A stretch of DNA of 64,000 nt from Candidatus Rokuibacteriota bacterium (GTDB lineage: Bacteria > Methylomirabilota > Methylomirabilia > Rokubacteriales > CSP1-6): NCBI GenBank assembly GCA_003220225.1, contig QHRU01000050.1:1-64000 (forward strand), written 5' to 3'. The translations under genes and the position numbers were made by a program. Positions within the stretch are counted from its first letter, which is position 1. Every line of letters starts with the position of its first letter. This document shows positions 42,064 through 50,593 of the stretch, piece after piece. The notes beneath the pieces were generated by a model. That model was not told the origin of the DNA. It did no database searches and was given only the letters and a program-made list of their open reading frames with translations.

Positions 42064-42660
42064 ATGGGCATCGGCGGGTGGATCTTCCTCGCGGTCGTCG
42101 TCGCCGTGGTCGTCTGGGTGATGGCGATGTACAACGGGCTCGTCACGCTCCGCAACCGGTTCCGCAACGCGTTCTCGCAGATCGACGTCCAGCTCAAGCG
42201 CCGCTACGACCTCATTCCCAACCTGGTGGAGACGGCCAAGGGTTACATGGCGCACGAGCGCCAGACGCTCGATGCCGTCATCGCGGCGCGCTCGGGCGCC
42301 GTGCAGGCCGCGCAGCGCGCGGCCGGCGCCCCGGGCGGCGCCGAGGCGATGCGCGGGCTCGCGCAGGCGGAGGCGGGGCTGGCGGGCGCGCTCGGCCGGC
42401 TCTTCGCGGTGGTCGAGGCCTACCCGCAGCTCAAGGCGAACGAGAACATGCTGGCGATCCAGGAAGAGCTGACGAGCACCGAGAACCGCATCGCGTTCGC
42501 CCGCCAGGGCTACAACGACTCCGTCATGGAGTACAACATCCGCCGCGAGACGTTCCCGGCGAACTTCATCGCCAACGTCTTCGCCTTCACGCAGGCGGAG
42601 CAGCTGCAATCGACCGAGAGCCCCGAGGAGCGCAAGACGCCGCGCGTCTCCTTCAGCTGA
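42064..42660 (+). CDS. lemA: LemA family protein
   Basis: Protein of 198 residues. One N-terminal membrane span (5-23) is followed by the helical LemA domain, with YNGLVTLRNRFRNAFSQIDV, LKRRYDLIPNLVETAKGYM, LKANENMLAIQEELTSTENR and YNDSVMEYNIRRETFPANFI. Function of LemA is unsettled; it is often encoded with an M48 protease, as here (4 bases downstream). ATG at 42064 has a strong AAGGAGGG site. Confidence 0.93.
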   Translation: MGIGGWIFLAVVVAVVVWVMAMYNGLVTLRNRFRNAFSQIDVQLKRRYDLIPNLVETAKGYMAHERQTLDAVIAARSGAVQAAQRAAGAPGGAEAMRGLAQAEAGLAGALGRLFAVVEAYPQLKANENMLAIQEELTSTENRIAFARQGYNDSVMEYNIRRETFPANFIANVFAFTQAEQLQSTESPEERKTPRVSFS

Positions 42661-42664
42661 CGTC

Positions 42665-44581
42665 GTGGCCGTGACGTTCTTCGAGCACCAGACGCGGGCG
42701 CGGCGGAGCACCTCGCTCCTCGTCGTGCTGTTCGCGCTCGCCGTCGTCGGCGTCGTCCTCGCCGTCAACCTGGTGGTCCCGCTCGCCCTGTACGTGGGCG
42801 CGCGCGGGTTCTTCACGCCGTCGCCCGGGCTGTACGTCACCCTGACCGTGGTGACGCTGGCCGTGATCGGCATCCGCACGCTGGTCGGCGTGCTCCAGAT
42901 GCGCGGCGGCGGCGACGCGGTGGCCCAGCTGGCCGGCGGCGTGCGGGTGGAGCGCGGCACCCGCGACGCCGACGAGCGCCGGCTCCTGAACGTCGTCGAC
43001 GAGATGGCCATCGCCTCCGGCGTCTCGGTGCCCCACGTCTACGTCCTGCGCGGCGAGCGCGGCATCAACGCCTTCGCCGCGGGCTACAGCCCCAACGAGG
43101 CGGTGGTGGCCGTCACCGAGGGCACCGCGCGCACGCTGACGCGCGACGAGCTGCAGGGCGTGGTGGCGCACGAGTTCAGCCACGTCCTCAACGGCGACAT
43201 GCGGCTCAGCGTGCAGATGATCGGCGTGCTCGCCGGCATCCTGTTCATCGGCGAGGTCGGCAACTTCCTGCTCCGCGCGCGGAGCGGCGGCGACGACCGC
43301 CGCAGCGGCGGCGGCATCGTGTTCGTCGGCGCCGCCCTGCTGATCATCGGCTACGCCGGCCTCTTCTTCGGCCGGCTGATCAAGGCGGCGGTGTCGCGCC
43401 AGCGCGAGTTCCTCGCCGACGCCTCCTCGGTGCAGTTCACGCGCAACCCCGAGGGCATCGCGGGCGCGCTCGCGACCATCAGCGCCGGGCCGGGCAGCTC
43501 GCTCGTCGCCAACCGCCGCGCCGAGACGCTCAGCCACATGTTCTTCGCCACCGGCGTCAGCATGTGGTTCGAGTCGCTGTTCGCGACCCATCCCCCGCTG
43601 CTCGAGCGCATCGCGCGGATCGACCGCCGCTTCAACCCGATCGAGTACCTCAAGCGGCGGCGCCCGCGCGCCGCCGAGCCGCCCGAGTCGGTCGCGCCCG
43701 TCGCGCCGACGGCGCGGCCCGCGCCCCTGCCCGCGGCGGTCGCCCCGCTGGCCGCCGCGCCCGCGCCCGCCGCTCGCGCCGCCCGCGTCGCGGGCGTGCT
43801 GGACTCGGTCGGCCGCGTGACGCCGTCCCACGTGCAGTACGCGAGCGCGGTGCTCGAGAACCTGCCGGCGGCGGTGAACGAGGCGGTCGCCGATGCCGAG
43901 GGTGCCGGCGCGCTGGTGCTGGCGCTCGCGTTGAGCGACGACGAGCTGGCGCGCAAGCAGCAGCTGGCGCTGCTGGAGGCGGCGGGGGCCGACGCGCTCG
44001 CGCGCCGCGCCGACGCGCTCGCGGGACAGACGCGCGGGCTGGCCGTCCAGGCGCGGCTGCCCGTGGTGGCGCTCGCGGGGCCGTCGCTGCGCAGCCTCGA
44101 CGCGGCCGCGCGCGAGACGCTGGCGCGCCAGCTGCAGATGCTCGTCGAGGCGGATCACCGGATCACGCTGGAGGAGTCGGTGCTGCTGACGCTGGCGCGC
44201 CGTCACCTGGCGCCGACGGTCGGCCGCGACGTGCCCGTGCGCTTCCGCTCCATTCGCGAGGTGCCGGACGACGCGCGGCTCGTGCTCTCGCTGCTGGCGC
44301 ACGCCGGCAGCGGCGACACCGCGGCGGCGTTCGCCCGCGGCATGAGCGCGCTGGACCTGCCGGACGCGCCGCCGCTGCCGCGCGAGGCGATGGAGTTCGC
44401 GACGGTGGGCGAGGCGCTCGGCCGGCTCACCACGCTCGCGCCGTTCGTGAAGGGCCGCCTGCTCGAGGCGTGCGTGGAGACCGTGATCGCGGACGCGACG
44501 GTGTCGGTCGTCGAGGCGGAGATGCTGCGCGCGGTGGCGGCGGCGCTCGACTGCCCGGTCCCGCCGATCCTGGCGCGCTGA
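42665..44581 (+). CDS. M48-family membrane zinc metalloprotease (HtpX-like) with C-terminal extension
   Basis: Protein of 638 residues. Two N-terminal spans precede the catalytic domain with HEFSH (H169, E170, H173) and the third ligand E248 in RQREFLADASS. Two further spans lie near 185-205 and 217-237. After residue 330 a Pro/Ala linker leads to a 300-residue helical domain (ALVLALALSDDELARKQQLALL...ESVLLTLARRHL) that ordinary HtpX lacks; TerB-like helical modules look similar. GTG at 42665 follows lemA by 4 bases. Probably membrane-protein quality control together with LemA. Confidence 0.88.
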   Translation: MAVTFFEHQTRARRSTSLLVVLFALAVVGVVLAVNLVVPLALYVGARGFFTPSPGLYVTLTVVTLAVIGIRTLVGVLQMRGGGDAVAQLAGGVRVERGTRDADERRLLNVVDEMAIASGVSVPHVYVLRGERGINAFAAGYSPNEAVVAVTEGTARTLTRDELQGVVAHEFSHVLNGDMRLSVQMIGVLAGILFIGEVGNFLLRARSGGDDRRSGGGIVFVGAALLIIGYAGLFFGRLIKAAVSRQREFLADASSVQFTRNPEGIAGALATISAGPGSSLVANRRAETLSHMFFATGVSMWFESLFATHPPLLERIARIDRRFNPIEYLKRRRPRAAEPPESVAPVAPTARPAPLPAAVAPLAAAPAPAARAARVAGVLDSVGRVTPSHVQYASAVLENLPAAVNEAVADAEGAGALVLALALSDDELARKQQLALLEAAGADALARRADALAGQTRGLAVQARLPVVALAGPSLRSLDAAARETLARQLQMLVEADHRITLEESVLLTLARRHLAPTVGRDVPVRFRSIREVPDDARLVLSLLAHAGSGDTAAAFARGMSALDLPDAPPLPREAMEFATVGEALGRLTTLAPFVKGRLLEACVETVIADATVSVVEAEMLRAVAAALDCPVPPILAR

Positions 44582-44611
44582 GGTACCATGCCGCGTAGCG
44601 AGGAGAGCCCG

Positions 44612-45517
44612 ATGGCGTTCGCCCCCGAGCACGACGTCCCGATCCCGTACATGCAGCGTACGCGCGACTATTACCTGAGGCTCGGCTACGGCGCGTATCG
44701 GTGGGCCCACTTCGCCGAGGTGCCGTTCACGCCGCCGCTCGAGCCGCTGGCGCAGTCGCGCCTGGCGCTGATCACGACCGCCGCGCCGTACCAGCCGGGC
44801 GTGGGCGACCAGGGACCGGGCGCGCCCTACAACGCCGCCGCGAAATTCTACAAGGTCTACTCCGAGGCCAGCGACACGGTGCCCGATCTGCGCATCTCGC
44901 ACGTCGGCTACGACCGCGTCCACACGAAGGCCGAGGATCCGAACACCTGGCTGCCTCTCGCGCAGCTGCAGAAGGCCGTGAAGTCCGGGCGGCTCGGCGC
45001 GCTCACCCCGCGGTTCCACGGCGCGCCGACGAACCGGAGCCAGCGGGTGACGCTGGAGACGGACGCGCCGGAGCTCCTGCGACGCTGCCGGGACGACGGC
45101 GCCGACGTCGCGCTCCTCGTCCCCAGCTGACCCGTCTGTCACCAGACCGTGAGTCTGGTCGCGCGGCACCTCGAGGCCAACGGCATCCCGACCGTCATCA
45201 TGGGTTGCGCCAAGGACATCGTGGAGCACTGCGGCGTGCCGCGCTTCCTCTTCAGCGACTTCCCGCTCGGCAACTCCGCCGGACGCCCGTTCGACCTCGA
45301 GTCGCAGGCGCTCACGCTGGAGCTGACGCTGCGCGTGCTGGAGACGGCGCCGGCGGCGCGCACCACGGTCCAGTCGCCGCTGCGCTGGCAGGAGGACGCC
45401 TCGTGGAAGCTCGACTTCTCGAACCTCGACCGGATGACGCCCGAGCAGATCGCCGAGCGGCGCCGCGAGTTCGACGAGATCAAGGCCATCGCGAAGACGA
45501 AGCGCGACGAGGCATAG
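44612..45517 (+). CDS. selenoprotein of the glycine/betaine/sarcosine/D-proline reductase B family (in-frame UGA = Sec)
   Basis: Reading TGA at 45128-45130 as selenocysteine gives one 301-residue protein. The halves before and after the TGA are in the same frame, and the joint reads LLVPS-U-PVCHQTVSLVARHL, with U173 and C176 forming a UxxC redox motif, as known for family members whose UPVCHQ segment is followed by ARHLEANGIPT. A perfect 7-bp hairpin starts 10 bases after the TGA. ATG at 44612 is preceded by GAGGAG. The family reduces C-N bonds via a selenol; this short version lacks GrdA, GrdC and PrdA partners here, so the substrate is unknown. A CoA transferase gene follows. Confidence 0.85.
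45141..45159 (+). promoter_or_regulatory. bacterial SECIS-like hairpin
   Basis: ACCAGAC (45141-45147) pairs perfectly with GTCTGGT (45153-45159) around the loop CGTGA. The loop begins 17 bases after the UGA and has G at its second position, within the accepted distance (about 16-37 bases) and loop rule for bacterial SECIS elements. It would recruit SelB to insert selenocysteine at 45128-45130. Confidence 0.8.
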
Positions 45518-45544
45518 CCCCAGGGAGGCCACCCCCAGGGAGGG
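45518..45544 (+). repeat. tandem CCCCAGGGAGG motifs before a start codon
   Basis: CCCCAGGGAGG (45518-45528) and CCCCCAGGGAGGG (45532-45544) follow the selenoprotein stop directly and precede the GTG of the CoA transferase gene by eight bases. The G-rich half is the ribosome site and can pair with the C-run before it. Same motif class as at 1627, 5481, 24495 and 25199. Confidence 0.6.
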
Positions 45545-45552
45545 CCAAGCAA

Positions 45553-46746
45553 GTGAGCAAGCCGTTCGCGGGCGTCCGGATCCTCGACTTCACCCGCTAT
45601 CTCGCGGGCCCGTACGGAACCTATCAGCTGGCGCTGCTCGGCGCCGACGTCGTCAAGATCGAGTCGCACGAGGGCGACGAGTCGCGCCACCTGCTCGTCA
45701 GCAAGCAATGGGCGGACCGCAAGATGGCGTCCTCGTTCCTCGCGGTGAACGCCAACAAGCGCAGCATCACGCTGGATCTGCGTAAGCCGGCGGCGGTCGA
45801 GGTCGTCAAGCGGCTGGCGACCCGCGCCGACGTCGTGTGGGAGAACTTCCGGCCCGGGGTCATGGACCGGCTGGGACTCGGCTACAAGACGCTCGCCGCG
45901 ATCAATCCGCGGCTCATCTACTGCGCCGTCTCCGGCTTCGGCCACACGGGCCCGGAGCGCACGACGGCGGCCTTCGACGGCAAGCTGCAGGCGATGTCCG
46001 GGATCATGTCGATCACCGGCGAGCCCGCGGGCGGGCCGATGCGCGCGGGGTTCGCGCTCTGCGACACCATCGGCGGCATGACGGCCGCGCTGGCGGTGTC
46101 GAGCGCGCTCTACCAGCGCACGCACACCGGCCGCGGCCAGTTCGTGGACGTCGCCATGCTGGACGCCGCGCTGGCGTTCATCCCGGGCCCGGTCTCCGAG
46201 TACACGGTGGCGGGCATCCCGCAGCGGCAGATCGGCAACGGCTCGGTGAGCCGCAAGCCGACGGCGAGCCGCTTCCGCGCCGGCGACGGCTACCTCGTCC
46301 TCGCCGTGCTGACCGAAAAGCAATTCGCGAGCCTCATGCGCACGCTCGGCCGCGCCGACGCGCTCGAGGACCCGCGCTTCAAGGACTGGCGGGCGCGCAC
46401 GGACAACGACGCCGCGCTGCGCGAGGTGATCGAGACCGCCCTGGCCAAGGACGATCCGAAGTCCTGGGAAGCGCGGCTCACCGCCGCCGACGTCCCGTGC
46501 GCCACCGTCTGGAAGATCGAGGAGATCACGCGGCACCCACAGCTGGAATCCCGCGACGTGCTGCAGACCATCGACTCGCGCTACGGGCCGATGCGCCTGG
46601 TGGGCGCGGGGTTCCGGCTGGCGCATGGCGGCCCCGGCATCGAGCGGGAGCCGCCGACCCTCGGTGAGCACACCGACGAGATCCTCGGCGAAGCGGGTTA
46701 CGAGCCGGCGGAGATCGCGCGCTTGCGGCGGGACGCGGTCGTCTGA
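45553..46746 (+). CDS. family III CoA transferase (CaiB/BaiF type)
   Basis: Protein of 397 residues, the usual length. It opens VSKPFAGVRILDFTRYLAGP, and has LGADVVKIESHEGDESR, NANKRSITLDLRKP, ENFRPGVMDRLGLGY, SGFGHTGPE and GRGQFVDVAMLDAALAF; the Asp of MLDAALA matches the position of the acyl-carrying aspartate of formyl-CoA transferase. It moves CoA between carboxylic acids. GTG at 45553 follows the GGGAGGG site. Direct pairing with the selenoprotein suggests that the two act on one substrate or its product; the acid is unknown. Confidence 0.9.
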   Translation: MSKPFAGVRILDFTRYLAGPYGTYQLALLGADVVKIESHEGDESRHLLVSKQWADRKMASSFLAVNANKRSITLDLRKPAAVEVVKRLATRADVVWENFRPGVMDRLGLGYKTLAAINPRLIYCAVSGFGHTGPERTTAAFDGKLQAMSGIMSITGEPAGGPMRAGFALCDTIGGMTAALAVSSALYQRTHTGRGQFVDVAMLDAALAFIPGPVSEYTVAGIPQRQIGNGSVSRKPTASRFRAGDGYLVLAVLTEKQFASLMRTLGRADALEDPRFKDWRARTDNDAALREVIETALAKDDPKSWEARLTAADVPCATVWKIEEITRHPQLESRDVLQTIDSRYGPMRLVGAGFRLAHGGPGIEREPPTLGEHTDEILGEAGYEPAEIARLRRDAVV

Positions 46747-46768
46747 GCTCCTGACATCCTCGCGAGTC

Positions 46769-47962
46769 TCAGGAGCCCGGGACCTCTCTGTACGTTCCCG
46801 GCTTCACGAACCAGTTCTGCGGGACGGTGCCGCCCCCGTTGCGGACGGACGGGCAGTTGTAGCTGATCGGGGCGTTGCCGACGTCGTCCGTATCGACGTT
46901 CGTCGAGGCCGTGTCCACGCGGTTCGTCGAGATCACCGCGCCCGTGATGCTGCCGCCGCCCGAGCCGTGCAGCGTCACGTCGTTCTGCGCGTAGAGCAGC
47001 CCGTTCATCGTGACGTTGCCGCTGACATGAATGGACCCCGCGACCACGATCCAGCCGTTCCAGCCGGCGCCCCAGTTACCGTGAACATCCACGGTGATCA
47101 GGTCGCTGTTGGGCGAGCTGTTCGTCAGCGCGTTGCCGGAGGGCGTGTCAACGAAGATGATGCCGTTCGGAGGCGGCGAGCTCCAGTGCTGGTCCCCCTG
47201 GTAATACGTCCCGTTCGCCTTCGCGAGCGACTTCAGGGTGAGGATGTCGCTGTCGCTGAACAGGAAATTGCTGAAGTTGGAGGTCGGCTGGTTCGGAGCC
47301 GTGTCCGATCCGCCCACCGGGCCCGTGATGCTCGGGTGGCCGTTCGTGTTGATCGACCCCTGCGAGTACGCGGCCGCGGTCGGGTTGACGCCGGCGCAAT
47401 ACTCCGCGCCGTTGGCGAGGCTGGCGGTGATCGACGCGGAGCCGCCGACCTGGATCTCGGTATTCGTCAACGGCGGCTGCTCGCCGCCCGCGCACACCGC
47501 GCAGGGCGGATCCAGGAACTTCACCCGGGTCACCGTCGTCTGGATTTTCTTGATCGCGATCGGGTTGACGTTGTTGGGCACGTAGCCGACGGCGGTGATC
47601 GTGCGCTCGTTCGAGGCGGCGCCGGGGGCGACCGTGACGATGAAGCCGCCGACGCCCATGGCCACGTACGTCGAGCCGTCGTACAGCGCCGGCAGCGGCG
47701 CCGGCAGCGGGTCGGTCAGCGTGCCGAGCGTGCCCGGAGACGTCGCGCCTTTCGACAGCGCCCAGAGCGCGCGCTCGACGCCCGATTCGGCGATCGCCCG
47801 CGCCTGCACGTTCAGCATCTGGTTGCTGGCGATGATGGGCTCCGTCGAGGTGAGGGCCAGGAAGGCGACGGTCAGCGACGTGATCAAGCACATGATGATC
47901 AGCGTGAGCGGCAGCGCGATACCGTCCTCTGATCCGCGTCGGCGCACAAGTGAGCTGTTCAT
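46769..47962 (-). CDS. PilX-like type IV pilus assembly protein
   Basis: Protein of 397 residues. The N-terminus (EDGIALPLTLIIMCLITSLT, then LALTSTEPIIASNQMLNVQARAIAESGVERALWAL) is the PilX_N pattern: a short basic leader, a pilin-like hydrophobic helix and the ARAIAESG segment. The rest is a Ser/Gly/Asn-rich beta-type region with a C-PP-C-x2-C cluster (DPPCAVCAGG) and repeated GNVTMNGLLYAQNDVTLHG turns. PilX is a minor pilin involved in pilus assembly or adhesion. It stands alone; no other pilus gene is in view. ATG at 47962 follows TGAGG. A sigma54-like box lies upstream. Confidence 0.82.
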   Translation of the reverse strand: MNSSLVRRRGSEDGIALPLTLIIMCLITSLTVAFLALTSTEPIIASNQMLNVQARAIAESGVERALWALSKGATSPGTLGTLTDPLPAPLPALYDGSTYVAMGVGGFIVTVAPGAASNERTITAVGYVPNNVNPIAIKKIQTTVTRVKFLDPPCAVCAGGEQPPLTNTEIQVGGSASITASLANGAEYCAGVNPTAAAYSQGSINTNGHPSITGPVGGSDTAPNQPTSNFSNFLFSDSDILTLKSLAKANGTYYQGDQHWSSPPPNGIIFVDTPSGNALTNSSPNSDLITVDVHGNWGAGWNGWIVVAGSIHVSGNVTMNGLLYAQNDVTLHGSGGGSITGAVISTNRVDTASTNVDTDDVGNAPISYNCPSVRNGGGTVPQNWFVKPGTYREVPGS

Positions 47963-48047
47963 AGAATCCTCAGGCGAACGCGACTCGACCGCCGGTTGGT
48001 TCGCCAGCTTTTCGCTGCCCAGGCTCGAGGCCTGCACGTGCTCTTAG

Positions 48048-48064
48048 AGCAAGGGCCACACCAA
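48048..48064 (-). promoter_or_regulatory. candidate sigma54 (-24/-12) promoter
   Basis: On the minus strand TTGGTGTGGCCCTTGCT has GG and GC separated by exactly 10 bases and a TTGCT at -12. Predicted start would be near 48037, about 75 bases before the pilin-like ATG. Pilin genes are often sigma54-dependent, which supports the reading. The -24 differs from TGGCACG at three positions. No activator site was identified. The rest of 47963-48271 shows no gene. Confidence 0.35.
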
Positions 48065-48258
48065 AACTGCTCACCTCTTGTAAGTGCGGCAAAATTCACG
48101 CGGATCGTGCTCTGGCAGCGACCGCGGGCGGCTGGAACCTGGCTAGTTTTCGATCGGGCCGGAGAGCATAGCCGGCTAGAGTCTGATTAGGGCCGCCCCG
48201 ACTTCCGCCATCGGCCGGCGATCGGCTGGCTGCGCCTGGGAAGCCGAGACGCCGGGCG

Positions 48259-48266
48259 CATAATAC
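48259..48266 (+). promoter_or_regulatory. candidate -10 box for a leaderless transcript
   Basis: CATAATAC lies 6-13 bases before the ATG at 48272, which has no Shine-Dalgarno sequence. If used as a -10 element, transcription would begin at or within a few bases of the ATG. No good -35 is visible. Confidence 0.25.
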
Positions 48267-48271
48267 GGCGC

Positions 48272-49066
48272 ATGCGACCTCGTGAGCAGACGATCTCGGT
48301 CGGCGGTATCGACGTCCACGCGTGGACCGGCGGCCAGGGCGAGCCGCTGATGGTCCTCCACGGTGCCGGCGGCAATCGCGGATGGACGCGGTGGGTCGAG
48401 CAGGTGGCCCAGCGCTTCACCGTGTGGGCCCCCACCCATCCCGGATTCGGACGCTCGGGCGACGCGCCGTGGATGGAAAGCATCGACGATCTCGCGCGCT
48501 TCTATCTCTGGCTCATCGACGCCGCCGGCCTCGGGCGGCCACACGTGCTCGGACACTCCATCGGCGGGTGGGTGGCGGCGGAGCTGGCCACGATGAGTCC
48601 ACGCTCGATCGACCGGCTCGTCCTCGTGGCGCCGGGCGGGCTCAAGCCGGAGAGAGGGGAAATCCTCGACATCTTCTATCATCCGCCCGCGGAGCTGCGC
48701 ACCCTGAGCGTCCACGATCCGACGACGATCCCCGAGTGGGACGAGCTGTTCGGCCGGGCGCCGACGGCGGCGGAGCTGGAAACCGCCGTGCGCAACCAGG
48801 AGATGACCGCGCGGCTCACCTGGAAGCCCTATATGCACAATCCTCGGCTCGCCCGGTTTCTACCGCGGGTGACGAATCCGGCGCTCATCGTCTGGGGACG
48901 CGAGGATCGCGTGGTGCCCCTCGACTGCGGCGAGCAGTATCGGCGGCTGCTGGGCAATGCGACGCTGTCCGTCCTCGACAAGTGTGGCCACCTGCCGCCC
49001 ATCGAGCAGCCCGATACATTCGCGCGCCTCGTGATCGACTTCCTGCGAGGACCCATCCGGCCATGA
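48272..49066 (+). CDS. alpha/beta-hydrolase
   Basis: Protein of 264 residues with a full catalytic triad: S96 in the nucleophile elbow GHSIGG, D212 in WGREDRVVP and H240 in KCGHLPPIEQP. HGAGGNRGWTRW forms the oxyanion region. No signal peptide. Closest in style to C-C bond hydrolases and esterases of aromatic degradation, but the substrate is not readable. Its stop overlaps the next ATG as ATGA, so it forms an operon with the LLM oxidoreductase. Confidence 0.87.
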   Translation: MRPREQTISVGGIDVHAWTGGQGEPLMVLHGAGGNRGWTRWVEQVAQRFTVWAPTHPGFGRSGDAPWMESIDDLARFYLWLIDAAGLGRPHVLGHSIGGWVAAELATMSPRSIDRLVLVAPGGLKPERGEILDIFYHPPAELRTLSVHDPTTIPEWDELFGRAPTAAELETAVRNQEMTARLTWKPYMHNPRLARFLPRVTNPALIVWGREDRVVPLDCGEQYRRLLGNATLSVLDKCGHLPPIEQPDTFARLVIDFLRGPIRP

Positions 49067-50193
49067 AGCTCTACTACTTCAGCGAGATGCCACACCACGA
49101 GTTCCCCGACGAGGAGGGCGCCAAGTATCCGTCGCTTCGTCTCGACTTCCCGAACCGGTTCTTCAACCCGGAGAAAGCCCGGGCGAACTACCAGCGCTAT
49201 CTCGACGAGTACGAATTCGCCGACCGGGCCGGCTTCGACGGGCTGATGATCAACGAGCACCACTCCACACCTTCGTGCGTCAACGTCAGCGTCAACATGA
49301 CGGCCGGGATCCTTGCCCGCACCACGACGCGCGCCAAGCTGCTGATCCTCGGCAACATCTTGCCGATCGAGGACAACCCGGTGCGGATGGCCGAGCAGCT
49401 CGCCATGGCGGACCTGATCTCGGGCGGCCGCGTACTCTCCGGCTTCGTGCGCGGGACCGGCGTGGAGACCTGGTGGGCGAACTCCAATCCCGTCCACAAT
49501 CGAGAGCGCTTCGAGGAGTGCCACGACTTGATTCTGAAGGCCTGGACGACACCGGGCCCCTTCCGCTGGGAAGGTCGCCACTACCATTTCCGGCACGTCA
49601 ACCCGTGGTGCGTGCCGCTGCAGAAGCCGCATCCGCCCATCTGGATACCCGGCACCGCGAGCCCGGAGACGGCGGTGTGGGCCGGCCGTCGCGGGTACAC
49701 GTACGTGCCGTTTCTCGTGCCGTTCGACGTGGCGCGCGAGCTATTCGACTACTACCGTCAGGGCGCCGCCGAGGTCGGCCGTACGGCGGGCCCCGACGAC
49801 TTCGGCTTCCTGATCTGCGCCGTCACCGCGGACACGAAGGCCAAGGCGTTGGAGGCCGGCCGTCACTTCGTGTGGCGCATGGGCCCGACGCTGCGCGGCC
49901 CCGTGGAGTACTTCTCGCCGGTGGGGATGCGCTCGCGGGCCGGCACGCAGTTCGCCATGCGGGCGCGCCCGCGATCGCTCGCGACCATGAGCTATGACGA
50001 GCTGCTGGACGGCCACTACATCATCGCCGGCACGCCCGACGAGGTGATCGACCGCTTCGCCCACGTGCGGCGCGAGCTGGGGATCGGCCACCTCCTGCTC
50101 GAGGCGCAGGAGTCCCGGATGGATCACCCCACGACCATGCGCTCGATCGAGCTGATGGGGGCGAAGGTCATACCGGCCATGGCGACGGGGTGA
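49063..50193 (+). CDS. LLM-class flavin-dependent oxidoreductase
   Basis: Protein of 376 residues of the bacterial luciferase-like family. EYEFADRAGFDGLMINEHHS, ILGNILPIEDNPVRMAEQLA, DLISGGRVLSGFVRGTG and NPVHNRERFEECHDLILKAW are family landmarks, and HYHFRHVNPWCVPLQKPHPP marks the TIM-barrel centre. Uses FMN or F420; substrates range from alkanes to aromatics. ATG at 49063 overlaps the hydrolase stop as ATGA. A hydrolase plus LLM pair suggests breakdown of one organic compound. Confidence 0.9.
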   Translation: MKLYYFSEMPHHEFPDEEGAKYPSLRLDFPNRFFNPEKARANYQRYLDEYEFADRAGFDGLMINEHHSTPSCVNVSVNMTAGILARTTTRAKLLILGNILPIEDNPVRMAEQLAMADLISGGRVLSGFVRGTGVETWWANSNPVHNRERFEECHDLILKAWTTPGPFRWEGRHYHFRHVNPWCVPLQKPHPPIWIPGTASPETAVWAGRRGYTYVPFLVPFDVARELFDYYRQGAAEVGRTAGPDDFGFLICAVTADTKAKALEAGRHFVWRMGPTLRGPVEYFSPVGMRSRAGTQFAMRARPRSLATMSYDELLDGHYIIAGTPDEVIDRFAHVRRELGIGHLLLEAQESRMDHPTTMRSIELMGAKVIPAMATG

Positions 50194-50259
50194 CGGGCCC
50201 CCCCCCGGCTCCGGGCGCGCCGTCGCCGGGTGATCGGGCGCTCCGCTCGGCGCGACAGA

Positions 50260-50415
50260 TCACCAGAGTTCGAGCGTGACCTCTGGTAGGTGTGTGCCCT
50301 TGCACGCCGTCTCGTAGAGCTTGGGCGCCGGTGCGCCACCCTTGACACCCGTTGGGTTGCGAGGCGTCAGATCCTTCACTGCGGGGTTTCGCTGACTGCG
50401 GCTCTTCTTGTCCAT
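50260..50415 (-). CDS. 51-residue protein with VKGG motif, possibly Hcp-like fragment
   Basis: A short protein with a strong AGGAGG site before the ATG at 50415. It reads basic (MDKKSRSQRNPAVKDLTPRN), then VKGG, then KLYETACKGTHLPEVTLELW to the stop. The last part resembles a strand-helix segment of type VI secretion Hcp proteins; the double glycine could instead mark a leader cleavage site. Both readings are tentative. No partner genes are nearby. Confidence 0.5.
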   Translation of the reverse strand: MDKKSRSQRNPAVKDLTPRNPTGVKGGAPAPKLYETACKGTHLPEVTLELW

Positions 50416-50593
50416 GGCGTTCCTCCTGAGACGAGATGACGGAGCCTGGTCGCATACGGGATGCCAGACGGGAATGCGAGGAATACGGGGCATTTCGCGG
50501 GGCGGCGATGAGAGAGCCCGGGTGCCGCGCCCACCGGGCAACCCGTGTCAGGGCACGTGCCCGATGCGTCCGTGCCCTCGGAGATGGCGGCGA

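Noticed and set aside
45149-45517. Separate gene starting at GTG 45149
   Set aside because: It has no ribosome site and begins inside a conserved motif; UGA readthrough joins it to the preceding frame.
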